In this document: positions 39,618 to 48,593 of the stretch, piece after piece
Position numbering within the stretch: the stretch's first letter is position 1
How the letters are laid out: each line of letters opens with the position of its first letter
NCBI RefSeq assembly: GCF_001269655.1
Contig: NZ_LHVE01000008.1
Coordinates: 79,603 to 143,602 of the forward strand
Length of the DNA stretch: 64,000 nucleotides
Origin: Pseudomonas thivervalensis
GTDB taxonomy: Bacteria > Pseudomonadota > Gammaproteobacteria > Pseudomonadales > Pseudomonadaceae
Direction of reading: 5' to 3'
Program-made: the position numbers and the translations under genes
The notes under the pieces: model-generated
What the model saw: only the letters and a program-made list of their open reading frames with translations
The model's database searches: none
Told to the model about the DNA's origin: nothing

Positions 39618-39920
39618 ATGGTCCTTACCAATACGGCGGTCCGACACGCCAGGCCTCGCGCCAAAAACTACACCCTTCCTGACTTTGATGGCCTTGCGCT
39701 TTTCGTGAATACGAAAGGCACCAAGAGCTGGCACTTCCGTTTTTCTTGGGCGGGCAAACAGCCTCGTATTTCGCTCGGTACTTATCCTGAAATAGGTCTA
39801 CGCGATGCTCGCGCTCTGCGCGATATCGCCAGGGCGCTGGTCGCGAAGGGTCTCGATCCCCGCGATCAGCGACGCCTTGAGCGCAATGCCAAACTGTTGG
39901 CCGAGAGAACACATTCTTAG
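39618..39920 (+). pseudogene. Truncated P4-type tyrosine integrase (N-terminal part only)
   Basis: 100 residues starting MVLTNTAVRHARPRAKNY with SDFDGLALFV-like and WRFRY-type blocks (DGLALFVNTKGTKSWHFRFSW) and ISLGTYPEIGLRDARALRD, which together form the DUF4102 arm-binding domain of P4-type integrases. About 300 residues, including the catalytic Arg-His-Tyr domain, are missing, so no recombinase can be made. The location just after tRNA-Gly marks the remains of an island's entry point. Confidence 0.8.
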
Positions 39921-40039
39921 GTCGATGCGGTACAAATTTTCGGCCCTTAGGGGAGCGGGACCGCCCGGGAATTCAAGCGGTGCTGAACTGGGTTGTCAAC
40001 TCTTTCGGTCTGTTGCTGGTCTTTAGCTCGCCCGCACAC

Positions 40040-40073
40040 CTGAAAGCTAAGATCGTAATCCTTAGACTTTCAG
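40040..40073. repeat. Inverted repeat, 12 bp arms
   Basis: CTGAAAGCTAAG and CTTAGACTTTCAG pair with one bulge around a 9-nt loop, in the 300 bp between the integrase remnant and the toxin-antitoxin genes. No T-run follows, so it is not an ordinary terminator. Role unknown. Confidence 0.5.
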
Positions 40074-40218
40074 TCCCAGAGTCACCGTGCGGATCGACGG
40101 CATGGCGCGCTCCCTCAAACCTATCTATGCATCCAGATGAATGGAGGCTAGGCTAGGGCTGGGGTTATCAAAGATATGCTAGGATTGGATAGCGCAGATA
40201 ACTGATGAGGAGATTTCC

Positions 40219-40890
40219 ATGAGCGTTACAGAGCAGTCGGGCGTCTCCACCTTGGTCGGTACGCCTAAGGAGGCTCGGGCGAGCTTAAGCCGCTCGCATG
40301 CGGACCGAGTACTGGTCGTGTCTTTTGATCAGGTCAACCTCAGCGTATTTGAGGCGTTGGCGGAAAACTTCGCCAATGTGGCTTCTTCGATGTACGAGGT
40401 GCTGCAGGAGCGTCAGGACCCGAAGTCGCTGGAGCGACTGGCCGAGGTGTTTGTGACGCGTAAGCCGCCTTCGCCTCGCTTGCTCAAGGAAGCGGCAATG
40501 CTGGTCCAAGCCCGCAAAGCGGTGTTGGAAAGCGGTGATTGGCTGACCGCCGCAGACATCGCCCAGGTGGCCCAGTTGAGTACTAGAAACCCGAGTGCCC
40601 AGCCCAACAAATGGAAAAAGCAGGGGCAGATCTTTGCCATCAGCCACGGCGGGGTCGACTATTTCCCTGGCTACGGCTTGGACCCGGACGCGGGCTATCG
40701 GCCGTTCAAGGCATTAGCCAAAGTTATTGAGGCTTTCGCTGGGCACAAGGACGGCTGGGGCATGGCTTACTGGTTCCGCTCAGATAACAGCTTTCTGGGC
40801 GGCAAAAGGCCTCAGGATCTCTTGGCATCGGCGCCTGATCGGGTGATTGCTGCCGCACAGGATGAAATCCAGGGCGTTGTCCATGGCTAA
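40219..40890 (+). CDS. Xre/MbcA/ParS-type antitoxin of a RES toxin-antitoxin module
   Basis: 223 aa. An N-terminal extension precedes a helical region, and the C-terminal block WFRSDNSFLGGKRPQDLLASAP is the MbcA/ParS toxin-binding motif (GGKRP-DLL). Such antitoxins bind RES-domain toxins and often their own promoter. The protein is longer than usual. The start follows GAGGAG. It overlaps the RES gene by 8 bp. The pair is at the edge of the accessory region. Confidence 0.8.
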   Translation: MSVTEQSGVSTLVGTPKEARASLSRSHADRVLVVSFDQVNLSVFEALAENFANVASSMYEVLQERQDPKSLERLAEVFVTRKPPSPRLLKEAAMLVQARKAVLESGDWLTAADIAQVAQLSTRNPSAQPNKWKKQGQIFAISHGGVDYFPGYGLDPDAGYRPFKALAKVIEAFAGHKDGWGMAYWFRSDNSFLGGKRPQDLLASAPDRVIAAAQDEIQGVVHG

Positions 40891-41590
40891 GCAGCGTACC
40901 GAGTCCAGTGAGGGTAGGGCGACGCCTCCCGGGGATTTGGCGGCGTCCGTTACCCCAGTGTCTGGGGCCACGTTGCACGTCACTTTTACCGTGATCGCCA
41001 AAGGCGATGTGCTTCACCGTGTGCACCAGGATAAGTATCAGCCTGATCAATTCAATCCTGGAATGCACGGCAACGCACGCTTCAGCCCGATCCAGGATGA
41101 TCAGGGGCGGGCGATTCCCACCTTGTATGGAGGCACGACAGTCGATTGCGCCTTGATGGAGACCGTCTTCCACGACGTTCCCCATACGGCTGGGTTTAAG
41201 AGCTTCGACAAAGGCAAGCTGACTGGACAGGTGCATTCTGCCGTCCAGGTTAGCCAACCGCTGCACCTGGTTGATCTGTCCAGCGTGCCACTGCGGAAAC
41301 TAGGCATCACGCGCAAACAATTGATCGACACTGAGAAAGATCAATATCCTGCGACGCGCAAATGGGCCGAGGCAATCCACCGTCAGTGTCCAGATGCCCA
41401 AGGGCTGTCTTGGGTGTCGCGACAAGATGATTCGGCACGTGCGGTGGTGCTCTTCGGTGACCGGATTCCTGACGGCGCACTCCATCCGCAGGGGGCGTCA
41501 TGCAGCTTGACCGGCGACCCGACTGTGTTCGACACGGTGCTCAATCTGGCAGAGCGGATTGGGGTCGTTATCATCGCGGGAAAAAGCTGA
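40883..41590 (+). CDS. RES-domain toxin (NAD+ phosphorylase family)
   Basis: 235 aa with the RES-domain features: LHRVHQDKYQPDQFNP, HGNARFSPIQDDQGRAIPTLYGG with the conserved Arg, and a Glu in ALMETVFHDV. RES toxins degrade NAD+ and arrest growth. ATG 40883 overlaps the antitoxin stop, the usual coupling; an in-frame start at 40847 would give an unlikely extension. Both genes look intact, so the module may be active. Confidence 0.82.
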   Translation: MAKQRTESSEGRATPPGDLAASVTPVSGATLHVTFTVIAKGDVLHRVHQDKYQPDQFNPGMHGNARFSPIQDDQGRAIPTLYGGTTVDCALMETVFHDVPHTAGFKSFDKGKLTGQVHSAVQVSQPLHLVDLSSVPLRKLGITRKQLIDTEKDQYPATRKWAEAIHRQCPDAQGLSWVSRQDDSARAVVLFGDRIPDGALHPQGASCSLTGDPTVFDTVLNLAERIGVVIIAGKS

Positions 41591-41844
41591 GTCAAAATGA
41601 CCGAACAGTGGCCCCTGGAATCCGCTCTCTGGGGCTGGAATTGCCATTCCTCAGTCATTAGATCTTGCTGAAGACGGCGGGCTTTGATGGGGGCATTGAT
41701 GGATTCTTCCGTACAGGCTTGCGTAGCATCGACGGTCAACAAATAGGTCTTCTGTGCGTTCTAGGAGCGGACGGTGCTTGTCCCGGAACACGCAGCAATA
41801 ACATGATGGCTGGCTCCGTGCTGGCCTAAAATGCGGAGCTCGGT

Positions 41845-42093
41845 ATGGACGTCAACCAGATGTTAAATGATGAACTGGTGAGCCGGCTGGAAGAGAAAAT
41901 TCCAGCCATGGCGAAAGGCGCGATTAAGGCGGCCTATATCAATACGCTGGCGGCCGGACTCAATGTGATGGAAATCAGGAATGGCATGCTCGTTGAAACA
42001 ACGGCCGATGGTCCGCACACGGTTATTCGGATGGCCAAGCCCAAGCATAAGGTAGCTTCGGGCAGGATTATCAAGGTGCGCCACCTTTCATAA
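41845..42093 (+). CDS. Small hypothetical protein (82 aa)
   Basis: Acidic N-terminus with helices (LNDELVSRLEEKIPAMAKGAIKAAYIN), then MEIRNGMLVETTADGPHTVIRMAKPKHKVASG. I do not recognise the family. A usable ribosome site (GCGGAGCTCGGT) precedes the ATG. It lies between the RES module and repeated small genes. Confidence 0.55.
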   Translation: MDVNQMLNDELVSRLEEKIPAMAKGAIKAAYINTLAAGLNVMEIRNGMLVETTADGPHTVIRMAKPKHKVASGRIIKVRHLS

Positions 42094-42225
42094 TGGGAGG
42101 TTGAGAGCGCCCGTATCTTCACGATTTCGCCGCGCAGCGCGCGGGAAATCTGCATATTCGTCATGCAGTCTTTGTGCTTTGCGCGAAAGATAGTCGCCAA
42201 GCTCGCCATCGCATGGGCCGTCAAA

Positions 42226-42438
42226 TCAGTGACCCTGGGCTCTCAGCTTAGCCAAGCCCTGCTTGATGTGTCCGGCATTTTCTCCGATGGTGTGAAGTGC
42301 ACCTCGGACGTTGGCACCAATCTCCGCTGCACCTTGGTCTTCTACCTTCAAGGTAAGCTCCATCACCGCGGCCTCCAAGGCGAGCTGATTTTGGTACAGC
42401 CGCTCGAGCACATCAGAAAGTGAATATTCGGTGGGCAT
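42226..42438 (-). CDS. Small hypothetical protein (70 aa), copy 1
   Basis: Starts MPTEYSLSDVLERLYQNQLALEAAVMEL and continues as a single helix-rich domain to LRAQGH. The upstream frame is open to 42669 but resembles nothing. A related, damaged copy lies 209 bp further upstream (42647-42900). Function unknown. Confidence 0.6.
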   Translation of the reverse strand: MPTEYSLSDVLERLYQNQLALEAAVMELTLKVEDQGAAEIGANVRGALHTIGENAGHIKQGLAKLRAQGH

Positions 42439-42646
42439 TGTTTCGACTCCAATCGAGGACTCAAGAGCGTAGCAGCGGAAGGGACGGAAACCAAAGGGCG
42501 GTAGGCCGAGAAAGTACTTGCTGAGATTCAGTGGCAGCAATCGGCCGATTCTGTTGAAAAAGTCGCTCCGTTCAAACTGCCTGGAAAATTGACCGGGGAA
42601 AACGCCATTTTTGCACGCTGCTACGTGAAATCTGAGCCCAGAAGCT

Positions 42647-42900
42647 TTAGCCAAAAGTAAGGATTTCAATCTCAGATGCGTACTTTTCTGCCATGGATAC
42701 CAAGGCCGACTTTTCCAACAGAATCGGCCAATAGCTGCCGGCCGTAGAGGGCCGTCTTACCACCAAAAGCAACAGCGCTAATCGGGTGCAATTGCCGGTC
42801 ATCTCTGATGCTCCGCGCTGCTCACCCCATTGCGTTAGCTCCATGATTGCGGCTTCAAGCGCCATTTGGTTTTGATTGATTTTGAACAGTCGGGGAAGGA
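42647..42900 (-). pseudogene. Degenerate second copy of the 70-aa gene
   Basis: NQNQMALEAAIMELTQWGEQRGASEM parallels NQLALEAAVMELTLKVEDQGAAEI of the intact copy; the parallel ends after TRLALLLL, and the N-terminal part before LFKINQ is unlike the intact copy. The loss of similarity near 42900 lies just outside the recombinase operon and may mark its junction. Confidence 0.5.
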
Positions 42901-42959
42901 GCAGATTTCATACCACATCGTGGCTCCTCCATGAAAGAGAACAGCGTGGCAGGCAAGCG

Positions 42960-43862
42960 CTACTCCCGTTCAAGCTGCCTGGCGTCAGATGTCACCGCTT
43001 CCATGATAGACATCAGCTCCTCCAGCAGTTCAGAGTAATAACGAGTGACGTAGCCTGCGATGGCTTCGTTGCGCAAGAGGCGGACTAGATAACCTTTAGT
43101 CACAACCAAAACCAGCATTGTCTCGCCCAGGGTGTCCTCGACTTGCTTGTAATCATGCTGAAGATTCTCCATCTCCCGTTCCATGCGTGCAATGTCGACG
43201 GCACTGACTTCACTCGGCTTTTTTCTCGTCTCAATCAGCATCTCCGGACGAGATGCTGCCAAGACCATTCGCGCATAGTTTCGAGTAAAACAGTTCGCTG
43301 AAATCATCATTTCAACCGTTTCGATTTGGCGGATGGGTTTCATCTGCCGCAGCGAGCGAAATACGTCCTGCGATACCATGCGAACCTTCAGCATCTCCGC
43401 CACTTCAGGCGCTATTCCTTTGAGTAAGTTTTCTCTATCGTGAACTTGATCAACATTGATCCCGAGCACAGCTGCAATTCGAGATGCGCCGATGCCTTTC
43501 TTCAGAGCAGATAGGATCATCTTATGCTCTTGAATCGGTGTCAGTCGGTTGATCTGGCGGTTATAGGTGAAGGCTTCATCATCAGTGGAGATCAAGCACA
43601 GTGCCTCAATGGCCCCCAATGCCTTGAGCGCCTCTAAGCGAAAGTGCCCGTCCAGAAGCAAGTATGAAGCTACTCCCCCTGCGATGAGGGGTTTGGGATG
43701 AACCACCAACGGCTCAACGACTCCCAATTCCCTAATCGAGCTCAAGATGCTGGCGTACTTTTTACTGCCTGGTATCAGTTGATCGACCCTACGTGAGGGC
43801 AGTATGCGATCTAAAGGAACCGCAATGACTCGATGCTCGAATGCCTGCTTGACCTCTGTCAT
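42960..43862 (-). CDS. ParB/RepB-type DNA-binding protein with RepB C-terminal domain
   Basis: 300 aa. N-terminal ParB-like nuclease/CTP-binding fold (IPLDRILPS-like start, SILSSIRELGVVEPLVVHPK, LLLDGHFRLEALKALG), HTH region (LSALKKGIGASRIAAVLGI), then a C-terminal part with a coiled coil (RMEREMENLQHDYKQVED) typical of plasmid RepB. ParB/RepB proteins bind centromere-like sites, but no ParA is encoded nearby. The start at 43862 overlaps the stop of the upstream ParB gene as TGATG, so the three genes form one operon. Confidence 0.8.
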   Translation of the reverse strand: MTEVKQAFEHRVIAVPLDRILPSRRVDQLIPGSKKYASILSSIRELGVVEPLVVHPKPLIAGGVASYLLLDGHFRLEALKALGAIEALCLISTDDEAFTYNRQINRLTPIQEHKMILSALKKGIGASRIAAVLGINVDQVHDRENLLKGIAPEVAEMLKVRMVSQDVFRSLRQMKPIRQIETVEMMISANCFTRNYARMVLAASRPEMLIETRKKPSEVSAVDIARMEREMENLQHDYKQVEDTLGETMLVLVVTKGYLVRLLRNEAIAGYVTRYYSELLEELMSIMEAVTSDARQLERE

Positions 43863-44773
43863 CACGGCGTCACCCCAAATATTCGGTCAGCGAGTGGTTT
43901 GGGCATATCCGGAATATCTTCGTTGCGAAGTAGCGTCTTGAAGTAGTCATCGGCGAGCAATTTGCGCATTGCGGTGACGATAATCAGCAGCCGCTGTTCG
44001 TTGATGTCTGACTTTTTAATCATCACCTTCTGGCGTCGGACTTCGTTCTGATAAGCGCTGAGTAGCTTCTGAGGCGTAGGTTTTTCCGTGCGAGGCGCTT
44101 GTTGCCCGTATCGTTTGCCAAAAGTTTTACGTCTATCAACCAGGCGGCGCACCCTCATCAACTGTTCGCCTTTGAGTACGCCGCTCTCGTAGGCGTCGAT
44201 CATTGCCTGCTGCAGATCGACATCCTTGGAGCGAGCAATCTCCACCGCCAATTTTATTGATAACCAACCTTTTTCCACCGCAGCGATTAGTCGTTCTTCT
44301 CCCTGCCGCAGTAGCACTAGAATTCCTTGGATGTAGCCTGAATCCAAGCAGGTTTTTTCGGCTATCTGCTGGCAGGTATACCCACGCTCTGACAGCATCT
44401 GGATTGACATCAAAAGCTCTCGGTTGGTGTGTTTTCGTCGTGCCAGGTTTTCAACCAACCCGATCAGGTACCGATCCGCTTCATTGGCGCTCACCACGAT
44501 GCACGGAATTTTTCTCTCGCCCAGAGCTTGCAATGCTTCGAAGCGACCTTGGCCACAAACGATTTCATAGGGCTCGGTGCCGCTCGTGGTAGGTGCCACA
44601 GTAATCGGGCGTTTCAGACCTAACGCGGAGATGTTTTCAACAAGCCTGGCGAAGACCTGCTTGTTTCGCGCTCGTGGATTGAGCACCCGAATATCCTCAA
44701 TTGGCACAAGCTGAATTGTCGTCTCTTCGGCAACGTGCATTAGGGCTCGGCGATGGGTCTCGATAGCAGTCAT
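43862..44773 (-). CDS. ParB-like DNA-binding protein
   Basis: 303 aa. The ParB core reads LVENISALGLKRPITVAPT, IVCGQGRFEALQALG and GLVENLARRKHTNREL; the last two correspond to the ParB nucleotide-binding and Arg-patch boxes. An HTH follows (YTCQQIAEKTCLDSGYIQGIL). It overlaps the recombinase gene by 4 bp (ATGA), showing strict coupling. In this operon it may position the recombinase on DNA or load on a site like canonical ParB; no ParA is present. Plasmid-type partition proteins in a chromosome are usually from mobile elements. Confidence 0.82.
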   Translation of the reverse strand: MTAIETHRRALMHVAEETTIQLVPIEDIRVLNPRARNKQVFARLVENISALGLKRPITVAPTTSGTEPYEIVCGQGRFEALQALGERKIPCIVVSANEADRYLIGLVENLARRKHTNRELLMSIQMLSERGYTCQQIAEKTCLDSGYIQGILVLLRQGEERLIAAVEKGWLSIKLAVEIARSKDVDLQQAMIDAYESGVLKGEQLMRVRRLVDRRKTFGKRYGQQAPRTEKPTPQKLLSAYQNEVRRQKVMIKKSDINEQRLLIIVTAMRKLLADDYFKTLLRNEDIPDMPKPLADRIFGVTP

Positions 44774-46335
44774 GCAACCCTCCTAGAATCACTGCGGCGT
44801 GAGAGCTCCGAAAGGATATCCAAGGTGTCGAACCGGTAAATTTCGAGGTTGGCCTGATTTCTTTCAGCAAGACGCAGCCGAGGGAAGCCAACATCGATTG
44901 TTGGCAGAATGTAGTAATCCAAGGCGGCTTCTTCTCCTTCCTTGATGCGAACCGCGATTGTTAAGTCGGGGCTCAAACCATGTTCGAAGCGGATGCTCCA
45001 CCTCTTGCTGCCACTCGGTAACACTTGGCAGCGACTCAGCACCAGCGAGATTAATATTTCTTTGTTAACCCAGATGAGGTCAGTGCTCGGATCTACCGAA
45101 ACGCTACCACCCACTTCGACAATTTTCTGAGTCGTTTTTTGAAGGAGCAGCGGGTGCATTTGCCTAAGACGTTTGTTGGCTTCGATGTATTTGTAGTCGC
45201 GTGCTGGTGAGTATCCGATTAGCGAATAGCACCGAAGCAAGCTCCCAAACCTTTGGAGATATGCGCTACTTGAGGGACATCCTTCTGACTCGTCTATAAC
45301 TAGGCCTGACAGATATCCAATACGTTGATAGATTGCCTTCAGTGACTGCAGCATTTCCTCATCGGGCATGCGATAGGAGCGCGTTTGGATGATCGATTGA
45401 GCACCTTTGAATAGGATGAGGCTGACGATGGGACGAAACGCTTCATCCGCTCTGACCCACTCCTCAGGCGGGTTCTGCTTATGTGTTTCCTTCAATTTGA
45501 ATGAGGTGTGATTCCACACGTTATTGCCAACATACTTTTCATTGATCAGAACCTGATGCACCGTGCCTCTCGACCATAATCTGCCTCGATCATTGAGAAT
45601 ACCTTGAGAGTTCAGCCAGTTTGCGATTTCGCGTTCGTTCCTTCCTTCCTCGACAAAAAGCCGATAAATGTGATGCACAATCTCAATTTCAGCTGGAGGG
45701 CCAGGCACTAACATGACACGGTCAGTTTGGATGCTTTTATGCTCCCCAATCGCTAGTTCGTTCTTGGCTGCGCCGTGCCCATCGACCAGCTGCCGCCTCA
45801 ATCCGAAACCCGCCGCGCCGCCTTGGCGATACCCTAGCTCAATGAGCCGGGATTGGCCGGCAAAGACCTTAACCGACAATTCTCGGCTGTATTCGCCTGC
45901 CATCATGCGCTTCACGCTTTTGAGAATGTTAGATACAGGTGAACCGTCGTTAGTAAACTGCTCTGCGCAGTACTGGACGGATACTCCAGCCTGGCGGCAG
46001 CGCACCTCGTAACTGGCGCTCACATCGGGATCTTGAAAGCGACCCCAGCGGCTGACGTCATAGACAAGAACGGTCGAATAATCGGCTAACCCTTTCTCCA
46101 CGTCATAGAAAAGTTGCTTGAGCGCGTCTCGGCCTTCTAAGCGCAAGCCGCTTTTACCCGCATCGGTGTATATCTTGTTTATTTCCAGAGCGTGAGTCGC
46201 TGCGTAAACGCGGATCGTATCGAGCTGATTCTCGGTCGAATATTGCTGATGCTCCGTAGACATGCGCACATACGCCGCCGCTAGGGCGGTGCTTGAAGCA
46301 CTGCTAGTGTTATACGCGCCAATGAGATTTTGCAT
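44770..46335 (-). CDS. Large serine recombinase
   Basis: 521 aa. Resolvase domain first: AAYVRMSTEHQQYSTENQ places the catalytic Ser about residue 26, with KIYTDAGKSGLRLEGRD and VYDVSRWGRFQD following; the recombinase domain (IANWLNSQGILNDRGRLWSRGTVHQVLINEKYVGN) comes next and a long C-terminal region ends near the operon's ParB gene. ATG 46335 follows GAGGAC at 8 nt; TTG 46341 is an alternative. Unlike typical phage serine integrases it is transcribed with two ParB-like genes. The gene appears intact, so active mobility is possible. Confidence 0.88.
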   Translation of the reverse strand: MQNLIGAYNTSSASSTALAAAYVRMSTEHQQYSTENQLDTIRVYAATHALEINKIYTDAGKSGLRLEGRDALKQLFYDVEKGLADYSTVLVYDVSRWGRFQDPDVSASYEVRCRQAGVSVQYCAEQFTNDGSPVSNILKSVKRMMAGEYSRELSVKVFAGQSRLIELGYRQGGAAGFGLRRQLVDGHGAAKNELAIGEHKSIQTDRVMLVPGPPAEIEIVHHIYRLFVEEGRNEREIANWLNSQGILNDRGRLWSRGTVHQVLINEKYVGNNVWNHTSFKLKETHKQNPPEEWVRADEAFRPIVSLILFKGAQSIIQTRSYRMPDEEMLQSLKAIYQRIGYLSGLVIDESEGCPSSSAYLQRFGSLLRCYSLIGYSPARDYKYIEANKRLRQMHPLLLQKTTQKIVEVGGSVSVDPSTDLIWVNKEILISLVLSRCQVLPSGSKRWSIRFEHGLSPDLTIAVRIKEGEEAALDYYILPTIDVGFPRLRLAERNQANLEIYRFDTLDILSELSRRSDSRRVA

Positions 46336-46447
46336 CGGCAAGTCCTCGATCTGTTTAGTCGCCGCTGAAGCAAGCAGGTAGGCGTGAACAGTGACTTCGT
46401 TTTGTAAAAAGTGGCTCTAATTAAGGTAGAAGACCGGGGAGGGAAAA

Positions 46448-46804
46448 ATGTTCTCGAAAACGGGCAATTCTTTTCTGGCTCAACGGCAGTACGCAGCAGG
46501 CATTGCCAGGGCCCTGCATATGGAGCTCGGAGGAACGCATCAGGCGACGAAAACACTGATGAGGTGGACCAATGCAAATGAGAAAACGGTGAAGAACTGG
46601 ATGGCTGGGAGCAACGGCCCCAGTGGGATGCACTTAGTGGCCTTGGTGAAGCATTCTGACCTGGCGTTGGCAGCTTTTCTTAGGATGGCTGGGAGGCCTC
46701 ATGCGCTAACAGCTTCGGAGCTACCAGCGCTTAGGCAGAAGCTGCAGACGGTAATTGAAGGAATAGACTCTTATCTTCGTGTTGTAGATGCGGTGCTAGA
46801 GTAG
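46448..46804 (+). CDS. Small putative DNA-binding protein, divergent from the recombinase operon
   Basis: 118 aa starting MFSKTGNSFLAQRQYAAGIA. The central ATKTLMRWTNANEKTVKNWMAGSNGPSG is a helix-turn-helix-like segment of the phage-regulator sort; the remainder is helical. GGGGAGG is 5 nt before the ATG. It shares a 112-bp divergent promoter region with the recombinase operon and may control it. I do not know a named family. Confidence 0.65.
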   Translation: MFSKTGNSFLAQRQYAAGIARALHMELGGTHQATKTLMRWTNANEKTVKNWMAGSNGPSGMHLVALVKHSDLALAAFLRMAGRPHALTASELPALRQKLQTVIEGIDSYLRVVDAVLE

Positions 46805-47309
46805 ATCGGGAGCAGTATCGAATATGGAACCGTTAGTGAGTGCTAACGCCATCCGGTTCCTGGGCTATATTGAAGCCGAGCACCATCAAGGCGTTGAATC
46901 ATTTCGCCTACTATCCATGGTGACTCATCGTTAGCAACGGCAGCGTGATAATCCGCATGTTCACCATGATCTACGAGCCCTGCCTCATGTCGAAGTGCTT
47001 GGCGCAACGTGAAGATTGATCAAGAATCGTGGCGTCCAATCCGACCCGTCCATCACGCACCAATGATAGAGCGGTAGCGGCCAGGGCGGTCTTTTCATCA
47101 ATAATCGAGTACATGACTGTTCCCGTCGCCTGATCTTCCAGGCTGGTTAGTACGACTTTCCTGGCTATGCTCCCGAATTTCCGCACTCGATTGCTTTGTC
47201 ACCCGAGGTCGCAGTTGAAACCCAGATCCGGCCGTAAGCGTCAGGACGCTCGAACCGGATTTTCGGATGCCTTCGTGATACTCAGGAACGCGTATCGTCG
47301 CGGCGACGA
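46805..47309. other. Intergenic segment with no supported complete gene
   Basis: 505 bp. A minus-strand frame at 46971-47186 would encode 71 residues (MRKFGSIARKVV..., with LVRDGRVGLDATILDQ), but no ribosome site or recognisable domain supports it. The base composition is mixed. It may contain decayed element DNA beyond the recombinase operon. Confidence 0.4.
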
Positions 47310-48593
47310 CTAGCCTCGACGTTGAGTTGGCCCCAGGGCTTGGTGCAAATCAGCGATCAAGTCCTCAATCGCCTCAATTCCTACCGACAGACGAATCATT
47401 TCGGGCTTCACGCCAGCCTTTGCTTGTTCCTGCTGGTTCATTTGCCGATGGGTAGTGGAAGCCGGATGGCAGGCAAGAGACTTGGCGTCACCGATGTTGA
47501 CCAGTCGCTTGAAGATTTGCAGAGCATCATAGAAGCGCACGCCTGCGTCATAGCCGCCCTTCAAACCAAACGATAGGATCGCCGACGGTTTCCCCTGCAT
47601 GTATTTTTGTGCCAGTGCGTGATGAGGATGGTCCGGGAGACCGGCGTAGCTGACCCATTCCACTTCAGCATGGCTCTGCAGGAATTGCGCAACTTTCAGG
47701 GCGTTGTCGGTGTGACGCTCCATGCGCAGCGCGAGCGTTTCCAGGCCTTGCAGCAGCAGGAACGCGTTCATGGGTGCCAGTGCCGCGCCGGTGTTGCGCA
47801 ATGGCACTGTGCGGGCGCGCGCGATGAAGGCGGCGGGCCCGAACTTCTCGGTATAAATCACGTCATGGTACGCCGGCTCGGGCTGGTTAAGGCTGGGGAA
47901 TTTTTCCGGGTATTGGGTCCAGGGGAAGTTGCCGCTGTCGATGATCACACCGCCTAGGGAGTTGCCGTGTCCGCCGACATACTTGGTCACGGAATGCACA
48001 ACGATATCGGCCCCAAACTGAATCGGCTTGCAGAGGATTGGCGTAGCCACCGTGTTGTCGACCATCAGCGGTACGCCGCGGGTGTGAGCAGCTTCAGCCA
48101 GGGCTTCGAGGTCAATGATGTTACCCGCCGGGTTGCCGATGCTTTCGCAGTACACCAGCTTGGTGTTGTCGTCGATCAGTTCGGCGATAGCCTCGGCAGA
48201 GTCATCTCGGGCAAAACGCACATCCACGCCAAAGCTTGGCAGCAGGTGGGCGAATAGAGTGTAGGTGCCGCCATAGAGTTGTGGGGTAGTGACGATATTG
48301 TCACCTGCGCGGGTTAACGTTTGGATCGCATAATGGATTGCCGCGCTGCCGGCCGATACGGCCAGCCCTGCCACGCCGCCTTCGAGGGCGGCCATCCTTT
48401 GTTCCAGCACATCATTGGTGGGGTTCATGATTCTGGTGTAGATATTGCCCGGCACGTCCAGGTTGAATAGGTCGGCGCCGTGTTGGGCGTTATCGAATTC
48501 GAAGGCAACATTCTGATAAATAGGCACTGCGACAGCCTTGGTGGTCGGGTCCGACTTGAAGCCATGGTGCAGCGCGATGGTGGCGTCTTTCAT
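47310..48593 (-). CDS. metY: O-acetylhomoserine (thiol)-lyase
   Basis: 427 aa PLP enzyme of the Cys/Met metabolism family. TLHHGFKSD-like start (ALHHGFKSDPTTKAVAVPIYQNVAF), the PLP lysine in VVHSVTKYVGGHG (about residue 206), and the long SLACHPASTTHRQ and GIEAIEDLIADL ends are the MetY layout. It makes homocysteine or cysteine from O-acetylhomoserine and sulfide, or methionine from methanethiol. No regulatory element was seen in the short region upstream. It is intact within otherwise accessory DNA. Confidence 0.93.
   Translation of the reverse strand: MKDATIALHHGFKSDPTTKAVAVPIYQNVAFEFDNAQHGADLFNLDVPGNIYTRIMNPTNDVLEQRMAALEGGVAGLAVSAGSAAIHYAIQTLTRAGDNIVTTPQLYGGTYTLFAHLLPSFGVDVRFARDDSAEAIAELIDDNTKLVYCESIGNPAGNIIDLEALAEAAHTRGVPLMVDNTVATPILCKPIQFGADIVVHSVTKYVGGHGNSLGGVIIDSGNFPWTQYPEKFPSLNQPEPAYHDVIYTEKFGPAAFIARARTVPLRNTGAALAPMNAFLLLQGLETLALRMERHTDNALKVAQFLQSHAEVEWVSYAGLPDHPHHALAQKYMQGKPSAILSFGLKGGYDAGVRFYDALQIFKRLVNIGDAKSLACHPASTTHRQMNQQEQAKAGVKPEMIRLSVGIEAIEDLIADLHQALGPTQRRG

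Noticed and set aside
41383..41742. Minus-strand frame of 119 codons overlapping the RES toxin end
   Set aside because: LLTVDATQACTEESINAPIK looks protein-like, but no family was recognised, no ribosome site is seen and half of it lies opposite the RES gene.
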